Under the pieces are notes generated by a model, which did not search any database, was not told the origin of the DNA, and saw only the letters and a program-made list of their open reading frames with translations. From NCBI GenBank assembly GCA_021770655.1, contig JAETQO010000021.1:1-34981 (forward strand): 34,981 nt of DNA, read 5' to 3'. Made by a program: the position numbers and the translations under genes. Shown in pieces: positions 16,537-25,379 of the stretch. This DNA comes from Ruminococcus sp. Lineage in GTDB: Bacteria > Bacillota > Clostridia > Oscillospirales > Ruminococcaceae. Numbering within the stretch: the first letter of the stretch is position 1; each line of letters begins with the position of its first letter.

Positions 16537-17616
16537 GTGCAGAAGGCATATCTGATTTTGGAAAACGGTACTATATTCGAGGGTAAAAGCTTCGGCGCGG
16601 CGGGAGAAGCTATCGGCGAAATTGTTTTTACAACGGCTATGACAGGTTATCTCGAGACACTTACCGACCCTAGTTACTACGGACAGATCGTTGTTCAGAC
16701 ATTCCCGTTAATTGGTAATTACGGCGTTATTCCCAGTGATTTTGAAAGCGGTTGTCCTCATGTTAAAGCTTATATTGTAAGAGATTGGTGTCAAGAGCCC
16801 AGCAACTTCCGTTGTGAGGGTGATCTTGACACTTTTTTAAAGAAGAACAACATTGTGGGATTGTACGGTATCGACACCCGTCAACTCACTAAGATCGTTC
16901 GTGAATCGGGCGTTATGAACGGCAAGATCGTACCGGAGGGTTCAAGCTTCGGCCTTACGGATCTGAAAAATTACACCATTGTTGACGCGGTGAAGAACAC
17001 GACCTGCGATAAGGAACAGGTTTTTACTCCTGAGGGAGAGGTAAAGAGAAAGGTCGTTCTTTATGATTTCGGCGCTAAGCACAACATTGGAAGAGAGCTT
17101 GTCAAGAGGGGCTGTGAGGTTACGGTAGTTCCGGCTTACACCAAGTTTGAGAGGGTAATGGAGTTTGCTCCGGACGGAATTATGCTCTCAAACGGACCGG
17201 GAGATCCTGCGGAGAACGTTGAGATTATCGAGGAGCTGAGAAAGCTTTCGGAGAAGAAGATACCGACCTTTGGAATTTGTCTGGGTCATCAGCTTCTGGC
17301 GCTTGCTCACGGGGCTAAGACGCACAAGCTGAAATACGGTCACAGGGGAGCTAATCAGCCTGCGGAGAACACGGAGACGGGAAGAGTTTACATTACTTCT
17401 CAGAATCACGGCTATGCGGTTGAGAATGACTCTCTTCCTGAGGGCGAGGCAAAGGTGCTTTATGTGAACGCCAACGACGGTACCTGCGAGGGTGTAAGAT
17501 ACCTGAACGAGCCTGCTTTTTCCGTACAGTTCCATCCTGAGGCCTGCGGCGGTCCGCACGACACCGATTTTCTGTTCGATGAATTTATTTCTTTGATAGA
17601 TAACAACAAGAAGTAA
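16537..17616 (+). CDS. carA: Carbamoyl-phosphate synthetase small subunit CarA
   Basis: Glutaminase subunit that passes ammonia to CarB for carbamoyl phosphate, the precursor of arginine and pyrimidines. The 359 residues include the N-terminal CPSase_sm domain (FTTAMTGYLETLTDPSYYGQ, IDTRQLTK) and a class I glutamine amidotransferase domain with the nucleophile Cys248 in FGICLGHQ and the C-terminal FHPEA. The start is the GTG at 16537, seven bases after GGAGGAG. The frame is open 54 codons further upstream, but that part translates repeat and promoter sequence. The gene is separated from carB by an insertion element rather than adjacent as usual. Confidence 0.95.
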   Translation: MQKAYLILENGTIFEGKSFGAAGEAIGEIVFTTAMTGYLETLTDPSYYGQIVVQTFPLIGNYGVIPSDFESGCPHVKAYIVRDWCQEPSNFRCEGDLDTFLKKNNIVGLYGIDTRQLTKIVRESGVMNGKIVPEGSSFGLTDLKNYTIVDAVKNTTCDKEQVFTPEGEVKRKVVLYDFGAKHNIGRELVKRGCEVTVVPAYTKFERVMEFAPDGIMLSNGPGDPAENVEIIEELRKLSEKKIPTFGICLGHQLLALAHGAKTHKLKYGHRGANQPAENTETGRVYITSQNHGYAVENDSLPEGEAKVLYVNANDGTCEGVRYLNEPAFSVQFHPEACGGPHDTDFLFDEFISLIDNNKK

Positions 17617-17630
17617 TAATTGCATACAAG

Positions 17631-18210
17631 TGAGGAGTGAGGAGTGAGGAGTGAGGAATTGCCCGCTTTGTTACTTCTGTGGTTAAAATGACCGATATAC
17701 TCCGAATTGATTTATTATTGGTGAAGTATGGAAAATGAATATTCGTTTGCTTACAGTTATCATTTTGGGAAAAATCCTATAGTTAGCAAAAGCTTTGCTT
17801 TTGCGCTCAGAATCGTCAAGCTGTATAAATATCTGTGCGATGAGAAGAAAGAATATGTTATGTCAAAACAGATTCTGAGAAGCGGAACAAGCATTGGCGC
17901 AAATGTTGCTGAGGCTGAGTGTGCGGTGAGCCGCAAGGACTTTCGCTCGAAAATGTATATTGCTTTTAAAGAGAATGTTGAAACAATGTATTGGCTTGAC
18001 CTGTTGGCGGCATCTGAATATTTGACAGAAGAACAGTATCATTCAATTCAGCTCGACTGCATGGGATTGAAAAAAGATATTGTCTTCGATAATAAAATCA
18101 ATGAGCGGTGAAGAATAAACTGCTCATAAAATACAGGAGGACTGGACGGGTGCAGTGCTTACGGAAGTAGATGAGGGGAAAATTCCTCATTTCTCACTCC
18201 TCATTCCTCA
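17631..18210. mobile_element. Insertion element with 30-bp terminal inverted repeats carrying a four-helix-bundle gene
   Basis: The left end (17631-17660) is a run of TGAGGAG units ending GAGGAATT; the right end (18181-18210) is its inverted copy AATTCCTCATTT... with 27 of 30 positions matching. The only gene inside is the IVS-type four-helix-bundle protein. No transposase is encoded and no target duplication is obvious. The insertion sits between carA and carB, in the operon's own orientation and without a strong terminator. Mobility is inferred from structure. Confidence 0.7.
17728..18111 (+). CDS. Four-helix bundle protein (23S rRNA intervening-sequence protein family)
   Basis: A 127-residue all-alpha protein. 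The SKSFAFALRIVKLYKYL helix, the SKQILRSGTSIGANVAEAEC core and SRKDFRSKMYIAFKENVETM...WL are the hallmarks of the IVS/four-helix bundle family (TIGR02436-like), first found in intervening sequences of bacterial 23S rRNA and related to the Avd accessory protein of retroelements. The biochemical role is unknown; nucleic-acid binding has been suggested for relatives. The SD is weak (GGTGAAGT). It is the sole gene of an inverted-repeat-bounded insertion between carA and carB. Confidence 0.88.
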   Translation: MENEYSFAYSYHFGKNPIVSKSFAFALRIVKLYKYLCDEKKEYVMSKQILRSGTSIGANVAEAECAVSRKDFRSKMYIAFKENVETMYWLDLLAASEYLTEEQYHSIQLDCMGLKKDIVFDNKINER

Positions 18211-18239
18211 TTAACTATTACAGAAAGGATTGAATTTAA

Positions 18240-21200
18240 GTGCCTTTAAATAAAGATATTAAGCGAGTTCTTGTTATTGGTTCGGGTCCGATCGTTATCG
18301 GACAGGCGGCTGAGTTCGACTATGCCGGAACACAGGCTTGCCGTGCGCTCAAGCAGGAGGGGCTTGAGGTCATTCTTATCAACTCAAACCCGGCTACAAT
18401 TATGACGGATAACGCTATGGCGGACAAGATATACATCGAGCCGCTTACTCTTGAAACTGTCAAGAGAGTTATCAAGAAGGAACGTCCTGACAGTCTGCTT
18501 TCTACGCTGGGCGGTCAAACGGGTCTTACGCTTTCGATGCAGCTTGCTAAGGAGGGTTTCCTTGACAAGTACGGCGTTAAGCTCCTTGGCGCGAATCCTG
18601 AGACTATCGACAAGGCTGAGGACAGACAGATGTTCAAGGACACTATGGAGTCTATCGGACAGCCCTGCATTCCTTCAAAGGTCGTAAACACTGTCGAGGA
18701 CGCTGTTGATTTTGCCAATCAGCCGGGTATCGGTTATCCGCTTATCATCAGACCTGCGTTTACTCTCGGCGGTACGGGCGGAGGAATCGTAAATAATGAG
18801 GAAGAACTGAAGGAGATCACAAGAAACGGTCTTTATCTTTCTCCTATTACTCAGGTGCTTGTTGAGAAGTGCATTGCGGGCTGGAAAGAGATAGAGTTCG
18901 AGGTTATGAGAGACGCAAAGGGCAACGTTATCACTGTTTGCTCTATGGAGAACTTCGATCCCGTGGGCGTACATACGGGTGATTCTATCGTTATCGCTCC
19001 TGCGGTAACCCTTGCGGACAAGGAATATCAGATGCTTCGTTCGGCAGCTTTGAAGATCATCGATACACTGAAAGTAGAGGGCGGCTGTAACTGCCAGTTT
19101 GCGCTTAATCCGGACAGCTTTGAATATGCCGTTATCGAGGTAAACCCGAGAGTTTCGCGTTCTTCTGCACTGGCGTCAAAGGCGACGGGTTATCCTATTG
19201 CAAAGGTTGCGGCTCAGATCGCTATCGGATACACGCTGGACGAGATAAAGAACGCTGTTACGGGCAAGACTTACGCTTGCTTTGAGCCGGCGCTTGACTA
19301 TGTTGTAGTTAAACTGCCTAAGTGGCCTTTCGACAAGTTCGTTTATGCTAAGCGTGAGCTTGGCACTCAGATGAAGGCTACCGGTGAGGTAATGGCTATC
19401 GGTTCGACTTTCGAGCAGGCTATTATGAAGGCGGTAAGAGGTGCGGAGATCGGTCACGACTGTCTTATTTCTCCGAAAATGGTGGACCTTGACGACAAGA
19501 CTATCCATGACAGGCTTTACGACTGCACGGATGAGAGACTTTTTGTTGTATACGAGGCGCTGAGAAGAGGAGTGACCGTTGACGAGATACACGACATTAC
19601 GAAGATCGACGAATGGTTCCTTTACAAGCTATGCAAGCTTATCGACATGGAGAAAAGACTTGCAGATGATTTTAACAACGATACTTATATCGAGGCTAAG
19701 AAGATCGGTTACACCGATAAGGTGATCGAGAAGATCACAGGCAAGAAGATCGAAAAGCCTGCTCACGCCGTATTCAAAATGGTTGATACCTGTGCGGCTG
19801 AGTTTGCGGCTCAGACTCCTTATTTCTACTCTACATATGACAATGAGGACGAGGCAAGCGAGTTTATCGCAAGCAAGGGTCCCGACAGAAAGACGGTTAT
19901 CGTATTCGGTTCGGGTCCTATCAGGATCGGACAGGGTATCGAGTTCGACTACGCTTCGGTTCACTGCGTATGGGCTTTGAAGGAAAAGGGCTATGATGTT
20001 GTTATCGTAAACAACAACCCGGAGACGGTTTCTACAGACTTCGATACTGCGGACAGACTTTATTTCGAGCCTCTTACAGACGAGGACGTAATGAACATTA
20101 TCAGAGTTGAAAAGCCTGTGGGCGTTGTTGTGGCGTTCGGCGGACAGACGGCTATCAAGCTTACAAAGCATATGTCTGAGAACGGAGTAAACATTCTTGG
20201 CACGCCTCCTGATTCTATCGACGCGGCGGAGGACAGAGAGAGATTTGACGAGCTGCTTGAACAGCTGAAGATAAAGCGCCCTCAGGGCTTTACGGTAATG
20301 ACCTGCGACGAGGCTCTTGAGGTTGCCAACAAGATACACTATCCTGTACTTATGAGACCTTCCTATGTTCTCGGCGGACAGAACATGATAATTGCGTTCA
20401 ATGACGACGACATAAAGGAATACATGGCTATCATTCTCGATCAGGGTATCGAGAACCCTGTGCTTATCGACAAGTATCTTATGGGCACGGAGCTTGAGAT
20501 AGACGCTATATGCGACGGCGAGGATATTCTTATTCCGGGCATTATGGAGCATATCGAGAGAACGGGTATCCACTCGGGCGACTCGATAGCGGTTTATCCT
20601 GCATGGAACGTTTCGGACAGCCTTATCGACAGGATAATCGAATGCTCTAAGAAGCTTGCAATTTCCCTTAACACAAAGGGCCTTGTGAATATTCAGTACA
20701 TCGCTTACAATGATGAGATATATGTAATCGAGGTAAATCCCCGTTCTTCGAGAACTATTCCGTACATTTCAAAGGTAACGGGTGTTCCTATGGTCGATCT
20801 GGCTACTAAATGTATGCTGGGTGAAAAGCTCAGGGATATGGGCTACGGTACGGGTCTTTACAGAAATTCCCCGTATGTTGCCGTTAAGGTGCCTGTATTC
20901 TCCTTTGAAAAGCTTATCGGCGTTGACAATCATCTCGGTCCTGAGATGAAGTCTACGGGCGAGGTGCTTGCGGTTTCAAGCTCCCTTGAAGAATCGCTGT
21001 ACAAGGGCCTTACTGCCGCAGGCTACAAGCTTGGCAAAAAAGGCGGAGTATTTATCACGGTGAGAGACGCCGACAAGAGCGAGATACCGCACACGGCTAA
21101 GCTGTTTTCCGATCTCGGGTTCAAGATATACGCTACGCAGGGAACTGCAAACGTTCTTCACGAGCACGGTATCCAAGCGGAGACGGTAGCTAAGATACAC

Positions 21201-22295
21201 GAAAACGAGAGCAACAACACGCTTACTCTTATCGAGAGCGGAAAGATCGCTTATGTTATCTCTACTTCATCAAAGGGCAGGATACCTACAAGAGATTCTG
21301 TTAAGATAAGAAGAAAGACGGTTGAATGGAACATTCCTTGTCTTACCTCTATAGACACTGCCAACGCTATTGCGGCCTCTATCAGAAGCAAGTACACTGA
21401 GGAGACTACGGAGATCGTTGACATCAACAACATGAGAACCGAAAAACAGAATATTGAGTTTACCAAAATGCAGGGCTGTGGAAACGACTATATTTACTTT
21501 AACTGCTTTAATCAGAGAATTGACAATCCCGAGGGACTTGCGCTCAATCTTTCCGACAGACATTTCGGTATCGGCGGCGACGGTGTGATACTTATATGCA
21601 GATCGAAGGTCGCGGACGCTAAGATGAGAATGTTCAATCTGGACGGTTCAGAGGGCAAGATGTGCGGAAACGGCATAAGATGCGTTGCAAAGTTCATGAG
21701 GGACAACGGCATTGTGGATAAGGACGAGATGGAGATCGAGACCTTGTCGGGAATAATCAAGGTTTCGCTTATACGTCATTACGGCGAGGTAAACGGCGCT
21801 ACGGTAAACATGGGCAAGGCTATTCTTGCGCCGAATCTTATTCCTGTTGATCTTGAGCCTGATAAGAACGGCAGGGTAGTTGACAGAAAGGTCAATATTG
21901 CCGGAACTGATTATAATGTTACCTGCGTATCCATGGGTAATCCTCACGCAGTGGTATTTATGAACAATGTGGACGCACTGGACATTGACAAGGTAGGTCC
22001 TCAGTTTGAACACGATAAGGTATTCCCGGAGAGGGTGAATGCCGAGTTTATCAAGGTCATTGACGATCATACTCTGAAAATGAGAGTATGGGAGAGAGGT
22101 TCAGGAGAGACATGGGCCTGCGGAACGGGCGCCTGCGCTGCTGCTGCGGCGGCTGTGCTGAACGGTTACTGCAAGAAGGATACGGACATTATGGTAATGC
22201 TAAAGGGCGGCAATCTGAAGATACGCTACACCGACGACGCCGTTTATCTGACGGGTGACGCTGTAACGGTATTCTCGGGTCACATTGTAATGTAA
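18240..22295 (+). CDS. carB-dapF: Fusion of carbamoyl-phosphate synthetase large subunit and diaminopimelate epimerase (CarB-DapF)
   Basis: A single 1351-residue frame. Residues 1-1064 are a complete CarB: the first ATP-grasp half (VLVIGSGPIVIGQAAEFDYA, GGTGGGIV, VIEVNPRVSRSSALASKATG), the second half (VIVFGSGPIRIGQGIEFDYA, PSYVLGGQ, VIEVNPRSSRTIPYISKVTG) and the C-terminal MGS-like allosteric domain (about 935-1055). From Met1065 the sequence is a full DapF of about 287 residues: FTKMQGCGNDYIYF, NLSDRHFGIGGDGVI, KMCGNGIRC with catalytic Cys1142, MGNPHAV, and WACGTGACA with the second catalytic Cys1294. No stop or strong internal SD separates them. DapF interconverts LL- and meso-diaminopimelate; dapL follows directly. 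Start is GTG at 18240 after AAAGGA. Confidence 0.95.
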   Translation: MPLNKDIKRVLVIGSGPIVIGQAAEFDYAGTQACRALKQEGLEVILINSNPATIMTDNAMADKIYIEPLTLETVKRVIKKERPDSLLSTLGGQTGLTLSMQLAKEGFLDKYGVKLLGANPETIDKAEDRQMFKDTMESIGQPCIPSKVVNTVEDAVDFANQPGIGYPLIIRPAFTLGGTGGGIVNNEEELKEITRNGLYLSPITQVLVEKCIAGWKEIEFEVMRDAKGNVITVCSMENFDPVGVHTGDSIVIAPAVTLADKEYQMLRSAALKIIDTLKVEGGCNCQFALNPDSFEYAVIEVNPRVSRSSALASKATGYPIAKVAAQIAIGYTLDEIKNAVTGKTYACFEPALDYVVVKLPKWPFDKFVYAKRELGTQMKATGEVMAIGSTFEQAIMKAVRGAEIGHDCLISPKMVDLDDKTIHDRLYDCTDERLFVVYEALRRGVTVDEIHDITKIDEWFLYKLCKLIDMEKRLADDFNNDTYIEAKKIGYTDKVIEKITGKKIEKPAHAVFKMVDTCAAEFAAQTPYFYSTYDNEDEASEFIASKGPDRKTVIVFGSGPIRIGQGIEFDYASVHCVWALKEKGYDVVIVNNNPETVSTDFDTADRLYFEPLTDEDVMNIIRVEKPVGVVVAFGGQTAIKLTKHMSENGVNILGTPPDSIDAAEDRERFDELLEQLKIKRPQGFTVMTCDEALEVANKIHYPVLMRPSYVLGGQNMIIAFNDDDIKEYMAIILDQGIENPVLIDKYLMGTELEIDAICDGEDILIPGIMEHIERTGIHSGDSIAVYPAWNVSDSLIDRIIECSKKLAISLNTKGLVNIQYIAYNDEIYVIEVNPRSSRTIPYISKVTGVPMVDLATKCMLGEKLRDMGYGTGLYRNSPYVAVKVPVFSFEKLIGVDNHLGPEMKSTGEVLAVSSSLEESLYKGLTAAGYKLGKKGGVFITVRDADKSEIPHTAKLFSDLGFKIYATQGTANVLHEHGIQAETVAKIHENESNNTLTLIESGKIAYVISTSSKGRIPTRDSVKIRRKTVEWNIPCLTSIDTANAIAASIRSKYTEETTEIVDINNMRTEKQNIEFTKMQGCGNDYIYFNCFNQRIDNPEGLALNLSDRHFGIGGDGVILICRSKVADAKMRMFNLDGSEGKMCGNGIRCVAKFMRDNGIVDKDEMEIETLSGIIKVSLIRHYGEVNGATVNMGKAILAPNLIPVDLEPDKNGRVVDRKVNIAGTDYNVTCVSMGNPHAVVFMNNVDALDIDKVGPQFEHDKVFPERVNAEFIKVIDDHTLKMRVWERGSGETWACGTGACAAAAAAVLNGYCKKDTDIMVMLKGGNLKIRYTDDAVYLTGDAVTVFSGHIVM

Positions 22296-22321
22296 ATTGC
22301 ACAAGATAAGGAGTGTTTATT

Positions 22322-23524
22322 ATGCCAACGATCAATGAAAATTTTTTGAAGCTTGAGAAGAATTACCTCTTCATCAATATTGCCAAGAAGGTAAACGCTT
22401 TTACTGCCGCTCACCCGGACGCCGATATTATCAGAATGGGTATCGGCGACGTTACTCAGCCTATCGCTAAGTGCGTTGTTGAGGCGATGAAAAAGGGCGC
22501 TGACGAAATGGGCGTTAAGGAGACTTTCAAGGGTTATGAGGACAGCGGAACAGGTTATGATTTTCTGAAAGAGGCTGTTGCCGGTTACTACAAGAGCTTT
22601 GGTGTTGACATTCCCGCCGACGATATAAGGATCAACGACGGTGCGAAGTCGGACTGCGGAAACATTGTCGATATTTTCGGAAACGACAATGTGGTGCTTA
22701 TTACCGACCCTGCATATCCCGTATATGTTGATACTAACCTTATGAGCGGCAGAACGGTTATTTATGCCGATTCAAACGAGGAGAACAGCTTTGCGGCTAT
22801 GCCTGATGAGAATGTAAAGTGCGATCTTATTTATCTTTGCTCGCCTAACAATCCGACGGGTTCGGTTTACACCAAGGATCAGCTCAAGGTCTGGATAGAT
22901 TATGCAAAGAAGAATAACGCTGTTATTATTTACGATTCGGCGTATGAGGCGTTCATCACTGAGGAGAATGTTCCGAGAAGTATATTTGCGGTAGAGGGTG
23001 CGAAGGAGTGCGCAATTGAGATGTGCTCGCTTTCAAAGACTGCCGGATTTACGGGAATGAGATGCGGTTATACGGTTATTCCTCACGAGCTGACTGTTAA
23101 GGCCTCCGACGGAAGTGAGGTTTCCGTATCACAGATCTGGGGAAGAAGAGAAGGCTCTAAGTTCAACGGCGTTTCTTATCCTGTACAGTGTGCGGCCGCG
23201 GCGGTGTTCTCTGAAGAGGGAATGAAGCAGACAAGGGCTAACATTGAATATTATCAGCAAAATGCGAGAGTAATCGCCGCCGCACTTGACGAGATCGGAA
23301 TCAAGTACACGGGCGGAAAAAACTCGCCTTACATCTGGCTCAAGTGTCCGAACGATATGGGCTCATGGGAATTTTTCGACCTTTTGCTTGAGAAGGCTAA
23401 CGTTGTCGGAACACCGGGAGCGGGATTCGGAAAGAACGGCGAGGGCTGGTTCAGACTTACGGCGTTCGGCGATAAGGACAGAACAGTCGAGGCAATGGAG
23501 AGAATCAAAAAGCTGTTGAAGTAA
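22322..23524 (+). CDS. dapL: LL-diaminopimelate aminotransferase DapL
   Basis: A PLP enzyme that converts tetrahydrodipicolinate directly to LL-diaminopimelate, bypassing acylated intermediates. The 400-residue protein shows NYLFINIAKKV, RMGIGDVTQPI, GYEDSGTGYDFL, DPAYPVYVDTN, LCSPNNPTG, YDSAYEAFI and the cofactor-binding Lys239 in SLSKTAGFTGMRCGY. The ATG at 22322 is 8 bases after AAGGAG; a GTG at 22313 overlaps that SD and is less likely. It starts 27 bases after the carB-dapF stop, so the epimerase domain and this enzyme give consecutive steps to meso-diaminopimelate for lysine and peptidoglycan. Confidence 0.95.
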   Translation: MPTINENFLKLEKNYLFINIAKKVNAFTAAHPDADIIRMGIGDVTQPIAKCVVEAMKKGADEMGVKETFKGYEDSGTGYDFLKEAVAGYYKSFGVDIPADDIRINDGAKSDCGNIVDIFGNDNVVLITDPAYPVYVDTNLMSGRTVIYADSNEENSFAAMPDENVKCDLIYLCSPNNPTGSVYTKDQLKVWIDYAKKNNAVIIYDSAYEAFITEENVPRSIFAVEGAKECAIEMCSLSKTAGFTGMRCGYTVIPHELTVKASDGSEVSVSQIWGRREGSKFNGVSYPVQCAAAAVFSEEGMKQTRANIEYYQQNARVIAAALDEIGIKYTGGKNSPYIWLKCPNDMGSWEFFDLLLEKANVVGTPGAGFGKNGEGWFRLTAFGDKDRTVEAMERIKKLLK

Positions 23525-23561
23525 CGCAAAGCAGCGGAGCGATTTTGTGACACCGCTCATG
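23525..23561. repeat. Short interspersed repeat, family B, copy 2
   Basis: CGCAAAGCAGCGGAGCGATT TTGTGACACCGCTCATG begins right after the dapL stop and matches the stretch at 5879-5917. Confidence 0.5.
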
Positions 23562-23579
23562 AAAGCATATAAACATAAA

Positions 23580-23619
23580 GCGTGGGGAAATCCAAACGGG
23601 AATTTCCACACGCTTTTTT
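23580..23619 (+). terminator. Intrinsic terminator after dapL
   Basis: GCGTGGGGAAAT and ATTTCCACACGC pair around a short GC-poor loop, followed by TTTTTT. It closes the car-dap operon. Confidence 0.88.
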
Positions 23620-23726
23620 ATTGGCTGTACCGCACGACCCGTAAGGGCATTTGTTCATTACGGAAACTGCAAAAATACGGTAATTAGCAGGTTTGTGTAA
23701 TGAAAATGCCTTGTTAGGTATTGCCG

Positions 23727-24077
23727 TTACATATTGCCCAGACCGAAGCTTATTGAAAGCGCCGAATTGACGGCGGACATCGAGTTTACGTCAAGTGTAC
23801 CCATTTTTTCCTTCAGCCTTTTTTTGTCCAATGTACGGATTTGTTCAAGAAGAACAACAGAATCCTTCGCAAGACCGCAGGTTCCGCCGTTGACCTCTAT
23901 GTGCGTCGGAAGCTTTGCTTTTTCACGCTGGCTGGTGATAGCCGCGGCGATGACCGTTGGGGAATGCTTGTTGCCTACGTCGTTCTGTACTATCAGTACC
24001 GGCCGCATTCCGCCTTGTTCCGAACCTACCACAGGACTCAGATCCGCATAATAAATATCGCCCCTGTGTACCGTCAC
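23727..24077 (-). CDS. mazF: MazF/PemK family endoribonuclease toxin
   Basis: A 116-residue sequence-specific mRNA interferase (EndoA/NdoA type). Family landmarks: [19 protein letters not shown] at the N-terminus, [29 protein letters not shown] and [17 protein letters not shown]. The GTG at 24077 is chosen because AGGAG lies 8 bases upstream; the frame continues three codons to another GTG. In Firmicutes the gene usually follows an antitoxin or alanine racemase gene. Here the 450 bases upstream contain only a family A palindrome and the mrp promoter on the other strand, with no visible antitoxin. Confidence 0.92.
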   Translation of the reverse strand: MTVHRGDIYYADLSPVVGSEQGGMRPVLIVQNDVGNKHSPTVIAAAITSQREKAKLPTHIEVNGGTCGLAKDSVVLLEQIRTLDKKRLKEKMGTLDVNSMSAVNSALSISFGLGNM

Positions 24078-24416
24078 TTGTAACACTCCTATTCTTCAGG
24101 CGCTCGCCCTGATTTGCAAGCGGAGTACCGTTTGCCTGTACCTATTATTCCCATATATAAGCGTTTTAATCAACGTTCTGTTTTTGGCCGACAAAAAAGT
24201 TTCAGGAATGAGCTGATTATAGCGAAGCGTATCAAGTTCCACCGCGTGAGTTCCATGTTTGAACGTGGCGAATTTGATTTAATCAGCGCCTTCTTGGCTT
24301 TTGTCGGGGAGTAATCGGACTGAGTGGTGCAGGGCTGTTATATTTTATGCAGGTGGGCGCGCGGCGGTGAAAATGAGCGGTGCGGCCTTTGGCAGATTTC
24401 ATACCTTTTTACTCGG
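24078..24416. other. Gene-free stretch between mazF and mrp
   Basis: It contains a family A palindrome (24212-24287) and the mrp promoter region at its right edge. Neither strand shows an ORF resembling a MazE or ribbon-helix-helix antitoxin. A mazF promoter was not clearly identified. Confidence 0.5.
24212..24287. repeat. Palindromic intergenic repeat, family A, copy 3
   Basis: A 76-bp copy from GCTGATTA to AATCAGC. It shares AGCGAAGCGTATCAA, CCGCGTGAGTT, TGTTTGAACG and GGCGAATTTGATTTAATCAG with the copy at 7498-7579. Confidence 0.78.
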
Positions 24417-24445
24417 TTGACTTATGGTCGGGGTAGTGGTATACT
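24417..24445 (+). promoter_or_regulatory. Sigma-A promoter of the mrp gene
   Basis: TTGACT (24417-24422) and TATACT (24440-24445) are 17 bases apart; the start codon is about 80 bases downstream. Confidence 0.75.
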
Positions 24446-24533
24446 GATATAATATGATATGTATGGCGGTGCCGGTCAAGGGCGGATTGCGGATCTGTGC
24501 GGTATTGCCTTGATACGGAAAGGAATGATCATA

Positions 24534-25361
24534 ATGAGCGAGGAGTGTAATCACAACTGCGAAAGCTGTTCCGCTAACTGTTCGGAGAGGAGCAGAGAGA
24601 GCTTTCTGGAAAGTCTTAATCCTGCAAGCAGTGTGAAAAAGGTTTACGCTGTAATGAGCGGAAAGGGCGGAGTAGGAAAATCCTTGGTGACAAGTATGCT
24701 TGCCGTACTTGCGCAGAGAAACGGTCTGAGGACTGCCGTTCTTGACGCGGATATTACGGGTCCGTCTATACCGACGGCTTTTAACATTCACGAAAAGGCA
24801 CAGACTGATATGTATGGTATTATTCCGGCGAAGAGCAAGACGGGGATAGATGTGATGTCCTTGAATCTGCTGCTTGAAAACGAGACCGATCCTGTGGTAT
24901 GGAGAGGTCCTGTTATTGCGGGAGCGGTCAAGCAGTTCTGGACGGACGTTGTATGGAAGGACATAGACGTTATGTTTATAGATATGCCGCCGGGAACGGG
25001 CGATGTTCCGCTTACCGTTTTTCAGTCTATTCCTGTTGACGGTATCGTAGTGGTGACTTCGCCGCAGGAGCTTGTTTCCATGATAGTTGAAAAGGCTGTC
25101 AACATGGCTGATATGATGGATATTCCTGTGCTTGGCATTGTGGAAAATATGTCCTATTTTGAATGCCCCGACTGTCACAAGAGACATAGCATTTACGGTG
25201 AAAGCCACATTGAGGACATTGCGGAGAAATTCGGTATCAATGCGGTTTCGAGGATACCTATCGATCCGAAGCTTTCCGCTGCCTGCGACGCGGGTCTTAT
25301 CGAGCTTTTCGAGGGCGACTGGCTTGACGGACTGTTAAATGAGCTTACGGAATTTTTATAA
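24534..25361 (+). CDS. Mrp/NBP35 family iron-sulfur carrier ATPase
   Basis: A P-loop ATPase (ApbC/Mrp/NBP35) thought to bind and transfer Fe-S clusters. The 275-residue protein has an N-terminal Cys cluster (C5, C9, C12, C16) as in NBP35-type members, the deviant Walker A GKGGVGKS (43-50), DADITGPSIP, the FIDMPPGTGD switch, and the C-terminal FECPDCHKRH with the cluster-binding CXXC. The ATG at 24534 is 9 bases after GGAAAGGA; the frame is open 25 codons upstream without support. It is followed after 18 bases by the GyrI-like gene, probably in one transcript. Confidence 0.93.
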   Translation: MSEECNHNCESCSANCSERSRESFLESLNPASSVKKVYAVMSGKGGVGKSLVTSMLAVLAQRNGLRTAVLDADITGPSIPTAFNIHEKAQTDMYGIIPAKSKTGIDVMSLNLLLENETDPVVWRGPVIAGAVKQFWTDVVWKDIDVMFIDMPPGTGDVPLTVFQSIPVDGIVVVTSPQELVSMIVEKAVNMADMMDIPVLGIVENMSYFECPDCHKRHSIYGESHIEDIAEKFGINAVSRIPIDPKLSAACDAGLIELFEGDWLDGLLNELTEFL

Positions 25362-25379
25362 GAACGGACGGGAGCGAAA

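Noticed and set aside
17631-17656. CRISPR-like short tandem repeats (GTGAGGA units)
   Set aside because: Units are about 7 bases with no spacers; they are one end of an inverted-repeat element.
19629-20573. Minus-strand ORF (314 codons) opposite carB
   Set aside because: Shadow of the carB frame; no recognisable domain or start signal.
24399-25208. Minus-strand ORF (269 codons) opposite the mrp gene, considered as a mazF partner
   Set aside because: Arg/His-rich composition, no SD, and full overlap with the strongly supported Mrp ATPase.
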